A stretch of DNA of 9,906 nt from CAIRNS01 sp049508565 (GTDB taxonomy: Bacteria > Elusimicrobiota > Endomicrobiia > Endomicrobiales > CAIRNS01), in NCBI GenBank assembly GCA_049508565.1, contig JBELAT010000116.1, forward strand, positions 1-9,906. The letters are read 5' to 3'. The translations under genes were made by a program, and so were the position numbers. The notes under the pieces were generated by a model. It saw nothing but the letters and a program-made list of their open reading frames with translations, was not told the DNA's origin and made no database searches. Positions 1 through 4,656 of this stretch are shown here, piece after piece; within the stretch, counting starts at the first letter, position 1, and every line of letters begins with the position of its first letter.

Positions 1-22
1 GGGTGCATCCCCGGAGTTGTAA
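1..22 (+). repeat. Left terminal inverted repeat of the IS
   Basis: It begins GGGTGCATCCCCGGA and matches the reverse complement of 2159-2180 at 21 of 22 positions (G against C at position 16). It lies at the 3' end of the transposase gene and encodes near-stop sequence of that gene's strand. Confidence 0.88.
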
Positions 23-25
23 GGC

Positions 26-1501
26 CTAGGCGGCCATTCGTAGCCCTGCCGATTTTGAGTTTTTATAAATCATTTTCGAAACAGCCTGCCTATGGTACCG
101 TTCATTCCAGAACTGCTGATAAGAATTGTCACTTGAAAGAATAGAAGCTTTCAATTTGACGATACCCTTAACGGAAGCGGCATTCCAAAATTTCTCCGAT
201 GATTTTATTCTGATATTAAACTGTTTAATGAGGGATTCTACGTGGCAACTGGAAATTGGCAGTCCCATTTTTCTATAGAGCGTATAGTTCATTCTCTGTG
301 CGTTGTTCTTAAAATAGGAACGGATATCGATCAGTTTTTCGATGGTATCTTTTAGTTTTTCTGATGTACAGTCTGAACAATTTTGCATTCTTTCGATATT
401 CTTGTCTAGTCTCCTGATGACCGTCAAAACTTTTCCTTGCCAGATATGGGTAACGAAATCCATATAGGTAGCCCAGCATAACGCTTCGGTGTCGGTGCAC
501 AATTTAGCAGCCTCGAATGCATATTCAACTGCATGAACGAAATCAAGTATCGGGATCCATCCTTCGGCTCTAAAATTGTCTTCGTAAATTGACCAAATCT
601 TTCTGTCGCCATCACCCAGAAACGCTTTTCGCCGGGCGGTGTGCAGGTGATGGAGGTGAGCTTTGTGATACAGATCGTGGCCAAATGATTCTGCTTCTAT
701 TATGTCAGCAACGACAAACTTCGTAAGGATTTTGGGGATATATGAATCTTTTTCCTGATGGATATCAGCACCGGCGTTTTTTGAATTGAATGTCTCTTCT
801 TGCGAAGGAGGGCTATCCTCTTGCACCCCGTTGTGTGCGTGTCCCTTTAACTTTACAACCATCTGTTTCATCGATTTCTTATCCTGGAATATCTTGGGTA
901 ATTGTGGATGCGGATCCTGTGGCGTTTCGTGCGATTGCAATACCTGTAAACACCCGACCTTGGTTTCCGTCCATGATGGATTATGTACACCGGGTCCCTG
1001 TAAAGCCTGGCGTATCTGTGTTCTGCCGCCATCAACAGAAATGGAAGCAACCTCTATAGGGATGGCAGGAGCCGGTGCCGCAGTATCTTTATCCCAGTCA
1101 CTCGATAATTCGCAATCACGAGAGTCAAATTCTTTGGCAATTCTTACGGTAAGTCGTTGAATGTGAGAAGTGGATATATCAACTTCAGCCAAGGTTTTGA
1201 GGTTTTCATGGGCAGATTCAAAAGAAGAAGTGCAATGGGCGCCTGCATAGGTTATCTTGCGAAGGAGGTCAGGGCTGTAGTTTTCTTTGAACACTTCCAG
1301 CTTTCTTCGGTGAGGGAAAAAAAATCCTCCTGCACTGGGAACAGTAATATCCGTATTCCTGCACGGTGATACTACCACCTTTGGTTTTAATTTCTCTTTT
1401 AAATACTTTTGGTTCACCGTTCTTGTCACGATGCAGCGGCGCACAGGCCCCGCATTGACAGAGACTGCTTTCATCAGGATGGTAGTTGTTCTTTGAAACA
1501 C
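26..1501 (-). CDS. DDE transposase, catalytic part (ISKra4-like)
   Basis: This is the catalytic portion of the IS transposase, expected to cut and join the element ends. Acidic candidates for the DDE triad in this 491-codon frame are D157 in SVDGGR, D297 or D299 in LGDGDRKIW, and E422 in SSCHVESLIKQFN. The region from about residue 397 (YFKNNAQRMNYTLYRKMGLP) to KFWN near 440 is the family signature. The open frame starts at 1501, but its first roughly 60 residues are composition-poor and lie opposite meaningful sequence in the neighbouring frame. Recognisable protein begins at FFPHRRKLEVF, just after a run of eight T in the coding strand. I infer that the working protein starts at 1700 and changes frame near 1317-1324, giving about 557 residues. 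Whether this is programmed or a mutation is open. Confidence 0.8.
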   Translation of the reverse strand: MFQRTTTILMKAVSVNAGPVRRCIVTRTVNQKYLKEKLKPKVVVSPCRNTDITVPSAGGFFFPHRRKLEVFKENYSPDLLRKITYAGAHCTSSFESAHENLKTLAEVDISTSHIQRLTVRIAKEFDSRDCELSSDWDKDTAAPAPAIPIEVASISVDGGRTQIRQALQGPGVHNPSWTETKVGCLQVLQSHETPQDPHPQLPKIFQDKKSMKQMVVKLKGHAHNGVQEDSPPSQEETFNSKNAGADIHQEKDSYIPKILTKFVVADIIEAESFGHDLYHKAHLHHLHTARRKAFLGDGDRKIWSIYEDNFRAEGWIPILDFVHAVEYAFEAAKLCTDTEALCWATYMDFVTHIWQGKVLTVIRRLDKNIERMQNCSDCTSEKLKDTIEKLIDIRSYFKNNAQRMNYTLYRKMGLPISSCHVESLIKQFNIRIKSSEKFWNAASVKGIVKLKASILSSDNSYQQFWNERYHRQAVSKMIYKNSKSAGLRMAA

Positions 1502-1700
1502 CGTCAGGATCTTTTTCGAGGTGTTCTGTCAGTATCTTGCACCGGTTTTTATTGACTGCTGTATCAATGAGCTTTTCTCGCTCATCAAAAGTAAGATCAA
1601 ATGTCTCGGAAGCAAACAGTTTGTCGAGATGTTCCTTGTAATCGTTGAGAAGATCTTCCTTTAGCTTTTCAACATCAGAACTACCTTTCTTGTTGGTCAT
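1269..1700 (-). CDS. N-terminal part of the transposase, Cys-rich
   Basis: This 143-residue frame supplies the N terminus of the transposase. Residues 1-60 are charged and helical-looking. They are followed by C81, C83 and C86, then C120 and C123 in YYCSQCRRIFFP, an arrangement typical of a zinc-binding module that contacts IS ends. After IFF (126-128) the frame runs into PSPKKAGSVQRKLQP and stops. The other frame at that point reads FFPHRRKLEVFKENYSP, which is the natural continuation into the catalytic domain. The ATG at 1700 overlaps the stop of the upstream accessory ORF by 20 bp, suggesting coupled translation. If no frame change occurs, the product is a short Cys-rich protein that could act as a regulator, as in other two-frame insertion sequences; that is inference. 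Confidence 0.72.
   Translation of the reverse strand: MTNKKGSSDVEKLKEDLLNDYKEHLDKLFASETFDLTFDEREKLIDTAVNKNRCKILTEHLEKDPDGVSKNNYHPDESSLCQCGACAPLHRDKNGEPKVFKREIKTKGGSITVQEYGYYCSQCRRIFFPSPKKAGSVQRKLQP
1317..1324 (-). other. Homopolymer frameshift site in the transposase
   Basis: The plus strand has eight consecutive A, so the mRNA has eight U preceding CCCUCAC. Reading ATT TTT TTT CCC gives IFFP and then a dead end. Loss of one U, or a +1 shift at CCC, gives IFFPHRRKLEV and joins the catalytic frame. RNA polymerase slippage on U8, ribosomal frameshifting or a plain indel are all compatible. Confidence 0.7.
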
Positions 1701-2112
1701 GCCCCGTTCCTCCCTTTTTTGCGGTGGCAGCCTCTATGAGCAGGCTCTGCTCCAGTGTGTTTGCCGCCGTTATCAATTCTTTATAACACCGTACCGCTTC
1801 TGCCCGGTTATATCTGAACTTCTGATACTGCTTTACACGCTTTTCAACTTCCATACGCTCTACGAGTGAATATTTCGTCAGGGGGACATTGCGGGTTTTG
1901 CCGTTATGGCTCATGGTCAATAGTGGGGCGGTATGAAGATCACCGCGGGCACATTTGCAGTTCGGGTTTCCGCACTTCTTCTTTTGTATATAAATAGTTC
2001 CCTTGGTCATGGTTTTTGCTTTGAGGAGTCTGCTGATATGATAGGACAGCTCACGGGCAAGCTTTTCTACCTGCTGGCGGGTCACGCTGATCAAGCGATT
2101 CCTGGATTCCAT
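1681..2112 (-). CDS. IS accessory protein, DUF6788-like
   Basis: A 143-residue basic protein and the first gene of the IS transcript. Residues 1-35 are helical and contain ELSYHISRLLKAKTM. The core at 36-60 is KGTIYIQKKKCGNPNCKCARG, with three close cysteines (C-x4-C-x-C) that could bind metal. Residues 80-128 (YSLVERMEVEKRVKQYQKF onward) look like a long alpha-helix or coiled coil. I associate this pattern with small DUF6788-type proteins that accompany some transposases, from memory only. The gene overlaps the transposase start by 20 bp. No Shine-Dalgarno precedes ATG 2112, and the predicted -10 box lies only about 10 bp upstream, so the message may be nearly leaderless; M35 (MTKGTIY) is a possible alternative start. 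A role in end recognition or regulation is inferred. Confidence 0.65.
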   Translation of the reverse strand: MESRNRLISVTRQQVEKLARELSYHISRLLKAKTMTKGTIYIQKKKCGNPNCKCARGDLHTAPLLTMSHNGKTRNVPLTKYSLVERMEVEKRVKQYQKFRYNRAEAVRCYKELITAANTLEQSLLIEAATAKKGGTGHDQQER

Positions 2113-2121
2113 ATGTATGAT

Positions 2122-2150
2122 ATGTTACTATATAGCATACAGTTCGTCAA
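2122..2150 (-). promoter_or_regulatory. Predicted promoter of the IS genes
   Basis: On the minus strand TTGACG (2150-2145) and TAACAT (2127-2122) are separated by 17 bp, close to the sigma70 consensus. It sits just inside the right terminal repeat, where transposase promoters usually lie, and would start transcription near 2115. Confidence 0.45.
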
Positions 2151-2158
2151 TAGGGGGT

Positions 2159-2180
2159 TTACAAGTCCGGGGATGCACCC
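2159..2180 (-). repeat. Right terminal inverted repeat of the IS
   Basis: Read on the minus strand it begins GGGTGCATCCCCGGA and continues with one mismatch to the left repeat. Beyond 22 bp the two ends diverge, which sets the repeat length. Flanking host DNA begins at 2181 with AGTGTTTAAT. Confidence 0.88.
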
Positions 2181-2196
2181 AGTGTTTAATAAACCC

Positions 2197-2225
2197 TTGA
2201 CAATATATCTTTTAAGATATATAAT
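2197..2225 (+). promoter_or_regulatory. Consensus sigma70 promoter of the toxin-antitoxin operon
   Basis: TTGACA at 2197-2202 and TATAAT at 2220-2225 are both perfect, with the ideal 17-bp spacer. Transcription should start near 2232, about six bases before the toxin ATG at 2238. The promoter lies outside the IS, 17 bases from its tip. Confidence 0.85.
2203..2222. promoter_or_regulatory. Palindromic operator inside the higBA promoter
   Basis: Perfect 9-bp arms, ATATATCTT (2203-2211) and AAGATATAT (2214-2222), are separated by two bases. They fill the spacer and enter the -10 box. A dimeric HTH antitoxin such as the downstream HigA-like protein commonly represses its own operon from such a site, so this is the likely autoregulatory operator. 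Confidence 0.65.
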
Positions 2226-2237
2226 AATAACAAGAAT

Positions 2238-2582
2238 ATGTATAAATTATATTTTTATTCAACACAGCGCGGAGACGTTCCTGCGGCCAAGTTTATCCGG
2301 ACATTCCCCGATAACATAAGAGGAAAGATTAACAAACTTATCAAACGCCTTGAGGAACATGGGCCTAATCTCCCGAGGCCGTATTCGGACACTTTGCGGG
2401 ACAAGATAAGAGAGTTAAGAGTCAACTTTGGCAATCTGGACATCCGGTTGCTTTATTTCTTCTCCGGCAGCCATATAATTATTACGCATGGCTTCTGCAA
2501 GAAAACACAGAGAACACCTGACTCTGAAATTCATTACGCAATCAATTGTATGAACGATTTTATGAAACGAGGAGTAAATTAA
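2238..2582 (+). CDS. higB: HigB-type toxin, RelE/ParE superfamily
   Basis: A 114-residue toxin of the RelE/ParE superfamily (phage Gp49-like/HigB group); relatives cut mRNA at the ribosome. The opening MYKLYFYSTQRGDVPAAKF matches the usual HigB start. The core LRDKIRELRVNFGNLDIRLLYFF (53-75) and the tail HGFCKKTQRTP (84-94) carry the basic and aromatic residues typical of the family, including R61, R70, H84, K88 and K89. The antitoxin follows after one base, with toxin first, the higBA order. There is no Shine-Dalgarno, and the predicted transcription start leaves a leader of only about six bases. The start codon is nevertheless supported by the family-like N terminus. The role could be plasmid or element stabilisation, or phage defence. 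Confidence 0.9.
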   Translation: MYKLYFYSTQRGDVPAAKFIRTFPDNIRGKINKLIKRLEEHGPNLPRPYSDTLRDKIRELRVNFGNLDIRLLYFFSGSHIIITHGFCKKTQRTPDSEIHYAINCMNDFMKRGVN

Positions 2583-2583
2583 C

Positions 2584-2877
2584 ATGAAAAAGCTAAAAAG
2601 TAATCATCTTGCATTCAGTGACTTTTTAAAAGAAGAACTTAAAAACCCTGAAATCAAGAAGTCTTACGACGAAGAAGACCTGTATTCGAAAATTGCCGTC
2701 CAAATAGGAATTCTTCGAGAGAAACAACATATAACTCAACAGGAATTGGCAAAACGTGCCCACACAACCCAGAATGTTGTTTCTAAAATTGAAAGCGGCA
2801 ATAGAAATGTTACTCTAAAAAGTATTTTCAGGATTGCATCAGTATTTCATAAAAGAGTTGAATTAAAGATTGTTTAA
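2584..2877 (+). CDS. higA: HigA-type antitoxin, XRE-family HTH protein
   Basis: A 97-residue antitoxin that should bind and neutralise the HigB-like toxin and repress the operon. The C-terminal half is an XRE/Cro helix-turn-helix: LREKQHITQQELAKRAHT (44-61) followed by the recognition segment TTQNVVSKIESGNR (61-74) and LKSIFRIASVF. The N-terminal 35 residues (SDFLKEELKNPEIKKSYDEED) are acidic and probably the toxin-binding region. It starts one base after the toxin stop and has a good ribosome binding site (AGGAG at 2570-2574, nine bases before ATG) inside the toxin gene. Antitoxin translation is therefore well served while the toxin start is poor, a typical bias in such pairs. The palindrome at 2203-2222 is the likely operator. 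No clear terminator follows. Confidence 0.9.
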   Translation: MKKLKSNHLAFSDFLKEELKNPEIKKSYDEEDLYSKIAVQIGILREKQHITQQELAKRAHTTQNVVSKIESGNRNVTLKSIFRIASVFHKRVELKIV

Positions 2878-3082
2878 ACTACGCGCGGTTTCCATTGGAA
2901 CAGTCCATCCCCAACCTCCCCACCCCTCCCTGGTGTCGCGCAGGAGCGAATGACGCGCTCGCTGTATCGCCCCGGCGTCGATCGCGGCTTCAGCTCGCAA
3001 TCATCAACACCGGCGCGACCCCTTCCCTCCCATCCCCGAGGGAGAGACGTCACAACTCATGCACCGAAGAAGAAAAAACCAA
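2878..3082. other. Gene-free, GC-rich and C-rich intergenic stretch
   Basis: No gene is supported here. From about 2881 to 3060 the plus strand is conspicuously rich in C and CG steps, unlike the AT-rich genes on both sides. An 87-codon open frame crosses it (2895-3158), but it is Pro/Arg/Ser-rich, has no ribosome binding site and looks like the by-product of high GC. It may be a remnant inserted from a GC-rich replicon. After 3062 the composition returns to AT-rich, leading into the two palindromes. Confidence 0.5.
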
Positions 3083-3105
3083 GGTGGTCACAATTTGTGA
3101 CCACC
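3083..3105. promoter_or_regulatory. Perfect palindrome with 11-bp arms
   Basis: GGTGGTCACAA (3083-3093), one T, then TTGTGACCACC (3095-3105). The single-base centre suits a protein-binding operator rather than an RNA hairpin loop. On the minus strand it is followed by a T-rich run (complement of 3073-3080), so a terminator for leftward transcripts is an alternative. Confidence 0.6.
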
Positions 3106-3131
3106 CAAAACCGTTTAAATATTCAATGAGA

Positions 3132-3160
3132 TTTCAAGATGCCAATTTGGCATCTTGAAA
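3132..3160. promoter_or_regulatory. Perfect palindrome with 14-bp arms
   Basis: TTTCAAGATGCCAA (3132-3145), one T, then the exact reverse complement (3147-3160). It shares the central CAATTTG with the palindrome at 3083-3105, and the two centres are 52 bp apart, close to five helical turns. It ends 16 bp before the parA -35 box. It may be an operator; it has no following T-run on the plus strand. Confidence 0.6.
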
Positions 3161-3176
3161 AACAGTGGCTTACAAT

Positions 3177-3206
3177 TTGCTTTGTGTATGTTAAATATGA
3201 TATAAT
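3177..3206 (+). promoter_or_regulatory. Predicted parA promoter
   Basis: TTGCTT at 3177-3182 and a perfect TATAAT at 3201-3206 are 18 bp apart. The first 9-bp repeat unit begins at 3204 inside the -10 box. Whatever binds the repeats would therefore occlude RNA polymerase, which fits autorepression by the ribbon-helix-helix protein. Confidence 0.65.
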
Positions 3207-3239
3207 ACAAACAATACAAGCATTGCAAACAATACTATG
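3204..3239 (+). repeat. 9-bp direct repeats, cluster 1 (parA operator)
   Basis: Four head-to-tail 9-mers begin at 3204, 3213, 3222 and 3231. The first reads AATACAAAC and the second AATACAAGC; the fourth is degenerate and includes the parA ATG. They fill the space from the -10 box to the start codon and leave no room for a Shine-Dalgarno. Confidence 0.75.
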
Positions 3240-3986
3240 AAAATAATAGCAATCACTAACCAAAAGGGCGGGACAGGAAAAACAGCCACTGCAATGAATC
3301 TTGGGGCCGCCCTGGCAAGCCTCGGTAAAAAAATCCTCCTCATCGATATTGACCCTCAAAGCAATCTTACTTATTCTTTCGGCATTTCCCCACAGAAGGG
3401 CACGCTTGCTGACGTATTGCAAACATCACAAACATTACAATCAATACTTGTAGAAAAGGAAGGATTGTTTATCGCTCCCTCGACAACTAAGCTTGCTGAC
3501 GTTGAGGTGTCGCTAGTAAATAAAATTGGCCGCGAACGTTTTCTTAAAGATAAAATTAAGGATCTCAAGGGCTTTGACTATGTTTTTATAGATTGCCCCC
3601 CCTCATTATCAGTATTAACGATAAACGCTTTAAACGTGGCCGACGAAATACTCATACCTGTTCAGATGGAAATATTAAGTTTGCAGGGACTTTCGCTTCT
3701 TATGAACACGATTAAGGAAGTCCGCCAGATACTTAACAAAGGATTAAAAATAAACGGAATTATCCCCTTTATGTATGATGCTCGTAGAAAATTGTCAGAA
3801 GAAGTCCTGGCACAAATCAAAACAAACCTGAAAGAAGAGTATGTCTATCACACATACGTGCGCGAATGTGTGAAGATCGCGGAATCCCCCTCATTTGCTC
3901 AAAGTGTCCTAAAATATGCCCCTCAGTCGCACGGCGGGGAAGATTTTATAAATCTTGCAAAAGAATTCCTAAAAAGGAGTAAATAA
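3237..3986 (+). CDS. parA: ParA/Soj-family partition ATPase
   Basis: A 249-residue P-loop ATPase of the ParA/MinD superfamily, which segregates plasmids or chromosome regions by ATP-dependent nucleoid binding. The deviant Walker A is KGGTGKT at 10-16, with the signature Lys at 10. Walker A' is LLIDIDPQSN (34-43, D39) and Walker B is FIDCPPS (117-123, D119). There is no N-terminal HTH, and the length fits the small type Ib or Soj class. Residues 61-71 (LQTSQTLQSIL) are encoded by a cluster of 9-bp DNA repeats. The ATG lacks a Shine-Dalgarno and lies about 24 bases after the predicted transcription start. The stop codon abuts the ATG of the ribbon-helix-helix partner, so the two form an operon. 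A Soj-like regulator is less likely because no ParB-type gene is present. Confidence 0.93.
   Translation: MKIIAITNQKGGTGKTATAMNLGAALASLGKKILLIDIDPQSNLTYSFGISPQKGTLADVLQTSQTLQSILVEKEGLFIAPSTTKLADVEVSLVNKIGRERFLKDKIKDLKGFDYVFIDCPPSLSVLTINALNVADEILIPVQMEILSLQGLSLLMNTIKEVRQILNKGLKINGIIPFMYDARRKLSEEVLAQIKTNLKEEYVYHTYVRECVKIAESPSFAQSVLKYAPQSHGGEDFINLAKEFLKRSK
3416..3451 (+). repeat. 9-bp direct repeats, cluster 2 (inside parA)
   Basis: Four consecutive 9-mers start at 3416, 3425, 3434 and 3443: ATTGCAAAC, then ATCACAAAC, then ATTACAATC, then a degenerate AATACTTGT. They start at the third position of a codon and encode LQT, SQT and LQS tripeptides. Confidence 0.72.
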
Positions 3987-4343
3987 ATGCCCATAGGCCA
4001 AAATGCCCCTGTAATGGATAAACTTATTAAAATCACAGTTCCTGCGGAAAATATCACAATAAAGAGAGCACCACTTAAAAGTAAAACAAGTATTACAAAC
4101 AATACAAGCAAAACACACAAAACAAGCACTTCAATAACTTCCCCCACAAAAACACCCGCCGAAAACAACTCTCCCAAAAAAACAGCAACAGAAAACACCG
4201 TAAAAATGACTTTCTATGTAAAGCATGATATTCTTAATAAGCTTTATAATTATGCCTATTGGGATCGCCATACGGTTACAGAAGCCTTTAATACCGTCAT
4301 GGTCGATGGATTAAAGGGGAAAAACACCAGCCAAAAGAAGTAA
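3987..4343 (+). CDS. Ribbon-helix-helix partner of ParA (ParB/ParG-like)
   Basis: A 118-residue basic protein, probably the centromere-binding partner of the upstream ATPase. The C terminus has a ribbon-helix-helix layout: strand KMTFYVK (73-79), helix DILNKLYNYAYWD (81-93), turn, helix VTEAFNTVMVDGLK (97-110). Residues 20-72 are low-complexity Lys, Thr, Ser and Asn and look disordered. In ParG and omega-type proteins a flexible N-terminal tail stimulates the ParA ATPase, and a similar role is inferred here. Tail residues 33-50 are encoded by the third cluster of 9-bp repeats. Translation is favoured by AGGAG at 3975-3979, and the ATG directly follows the parA stop. It should bind the repeats and repress its own operon. 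Recognition rests on the fold pattern, not on a clear homologue. Confidence 0.72.
   Translation: MPIGQNAPVMDKLIKITVPAENITIKRAPLKSKTSITNNTSKTHKTSTSITSPTKTPAENNSPKKTATENTVKMTFYVKHDILNKLYNYAYWDRHTVTEAFNTVMVDGLKGKNTSQKK
4083..4136 (+). repeat. 9-bp direct repeats, cluster 3 (inside the RHH gene)
   Basis: Units begin at 4083, 4092, 4101, 4110 and 4119, with a weak sixth at 4128. ATTACAAAC and AATACAAGC are the best copies; the others have the A-A-A-A-C-A form. Here the units are in register with codons and encode KTS, ITN, NTS, KTH and KTS. Confidence 0.7.
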
Positions 4344-4368
4344 TACAAACATTACAAACAATATAATT
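4342..4368 (+). repeat. 9-bp direct repeats, cluster 4 (after the RHH gene)
   Basis: AATACAAAC (4342-4350), ATTACAAAC (4351-4359) and a degenerate AATATAATT (4360-4368) start within the stop codon of the ribbon-helix-helix gene. The third unit contains TATAAT (4362-4367), a possible -10 box for the next operon, but no matching -35 is visible. Confidence 0.68.
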
Positions 4369-4398
4369 AACACTTACTTAAGGAATAAGAGCAATGTG

Positions 4399-4419
4399 CT
4401 AAAAGCGCCTGAGCTTTAG
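4399..4419 (+). other. Small imperfect hairpin before the 70-aa gene
   Basis: CTAAAAGC (4399-4406) can pair with GCTTTAG (4413-4419) with one bulged A. It lies just upstream of the AAGGAGAG ribosome binding site (4429-4436). The layout of a hairpin, then CTTTAG, then TTTTAAGGAGAG, resembles the leader of the FRG gene. Function is unknown. Confidence 0.35.
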
Positions 4420-4443
4420 GAATATTTTAAGGAGAGAGCAAAT

Positions 4444-4656
4444 ATGAAAATACTTGCTAGTGGCAAAAAGAACGGCCGCACATTCATTTGTGGGCGCGGA
4501 ACGTATGAGGAAGTTAAATCCTTAAACATAGAAAAAGATTTTAACGCCGCCCTAGATATACTTTTTCATATAAGAAAAATGCATAATTATGCCTTCGGTG
4601 GGAACGCGGGATATAAGGTAGAGAGGAACATTTATGGAAAAAGAAAAGCAGTCTGA
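4444..4656 (+). CDS. Unknown 70-aa protein, overlapping partner of the nucleotidyltransferase
   Basis: I do not recognise this protein. It is basic and opens with a beta-rich stretch, MKILASGKKNGRTFICGRG. A helix, YEEVKSLNIEKDFNAALDIL (21-40), follows, then FHIRKMHNYAFGGNAGY and a Lys/Arg tail. It has a strong ribosome binding site (AAGGAGAG at 4429-4436) seven bases before ATG. Its last 23 bases overlap the start of the nucleotidyltransferase gene in another frame, so the two are almost certainly co-translated. The gene order, small size and overlap resemble antitoxin-toxin pairs, but it lacks the HEPN RX4-6H motif and any visible HTH. An antitoxin or cofactor role is a guess. Confidence 0.7.
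   Translation: MKILASGKKNGRTFICGRGTYEEVKSLNIEKDFNAALDILFHIRKMHNYAFGGNAGYKVERNIYGKRKAV

Larger units (their letters stand above)
1..2180 (-). mobile_element. Complete ISKra4-like insertion sequence
   Basis: The element is bounded by 22-bp terminal inverted repeats (1-22 and 2159-2180) that both begin GGGTGCATCCCCGGA and differ at one position. It contains three minus-strand reading frames: a small accessory ORF (2112-1681), a cysteine-bearing N-terminal ORF (1700-1269) and the catalytic transposase frame (to 26). The catalytic frame stops three codons inside the left repeat, so the element is compact. The C-terminal transposase motif around MGLPISSCHVESLIKQFN and KFWN resembles ISKra4-family enzymes; the family assignment is by recognition, not by search. 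The window starts exactly at the left tip, so target duplication cannot be checked. The right tip lies 16 bp before the -35 box of the toxin-antitoxin promoter. Confidence 0.85.

Noticed and set aside
786..1160. 124-codon plus-strand frame inside the transposase
   Set aside because: Antisense to well-supported transposase sequence (SVDGGR region) and cysteine-rich without family features.
2895..3158. 87-codon plus-strand open frame in the GC-rich stretch
   Set aside because: Pro/Arg/Ser-rich translation without a recognisable domain, no ribosome binding site, and it reads through both palindromes. Its last part (KVVTICDH) faintly recalls a stretch in ORF6N-type proteins, but that is too weak to call a remnant.
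3083..3160. Palindromes as rho-independent terminators of the antitoxin gene
   Set aside because: They lie more than 200 bp after the antitoxin stop, have one-base centres and no T-run on the plus strand. Only a leftward terminator at 3083 remains possible.
3123..3422. 99-codon minus-strand frame across the parA promoter
   Set aside because: It lies opposite the promoter, repeats and the parA Walker A region; the Cys/Tyr-rich translation is an antisense shadow.
3204..4368. CRISPR array or iteron origin
   Set aside because: The units are 9 bp without spacers, which excludes CRISPR, and no replication initiator gene or DnaA box accompanies them in the window.
4444..4656. HEPN partner of the nucleotidyltransferase (HEPN-MNT system)
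   Set aside because: The protein is only 70 residues, and the one RKMH stretch does not fit the RX4-6H spacing of HEPN ribonucleases.
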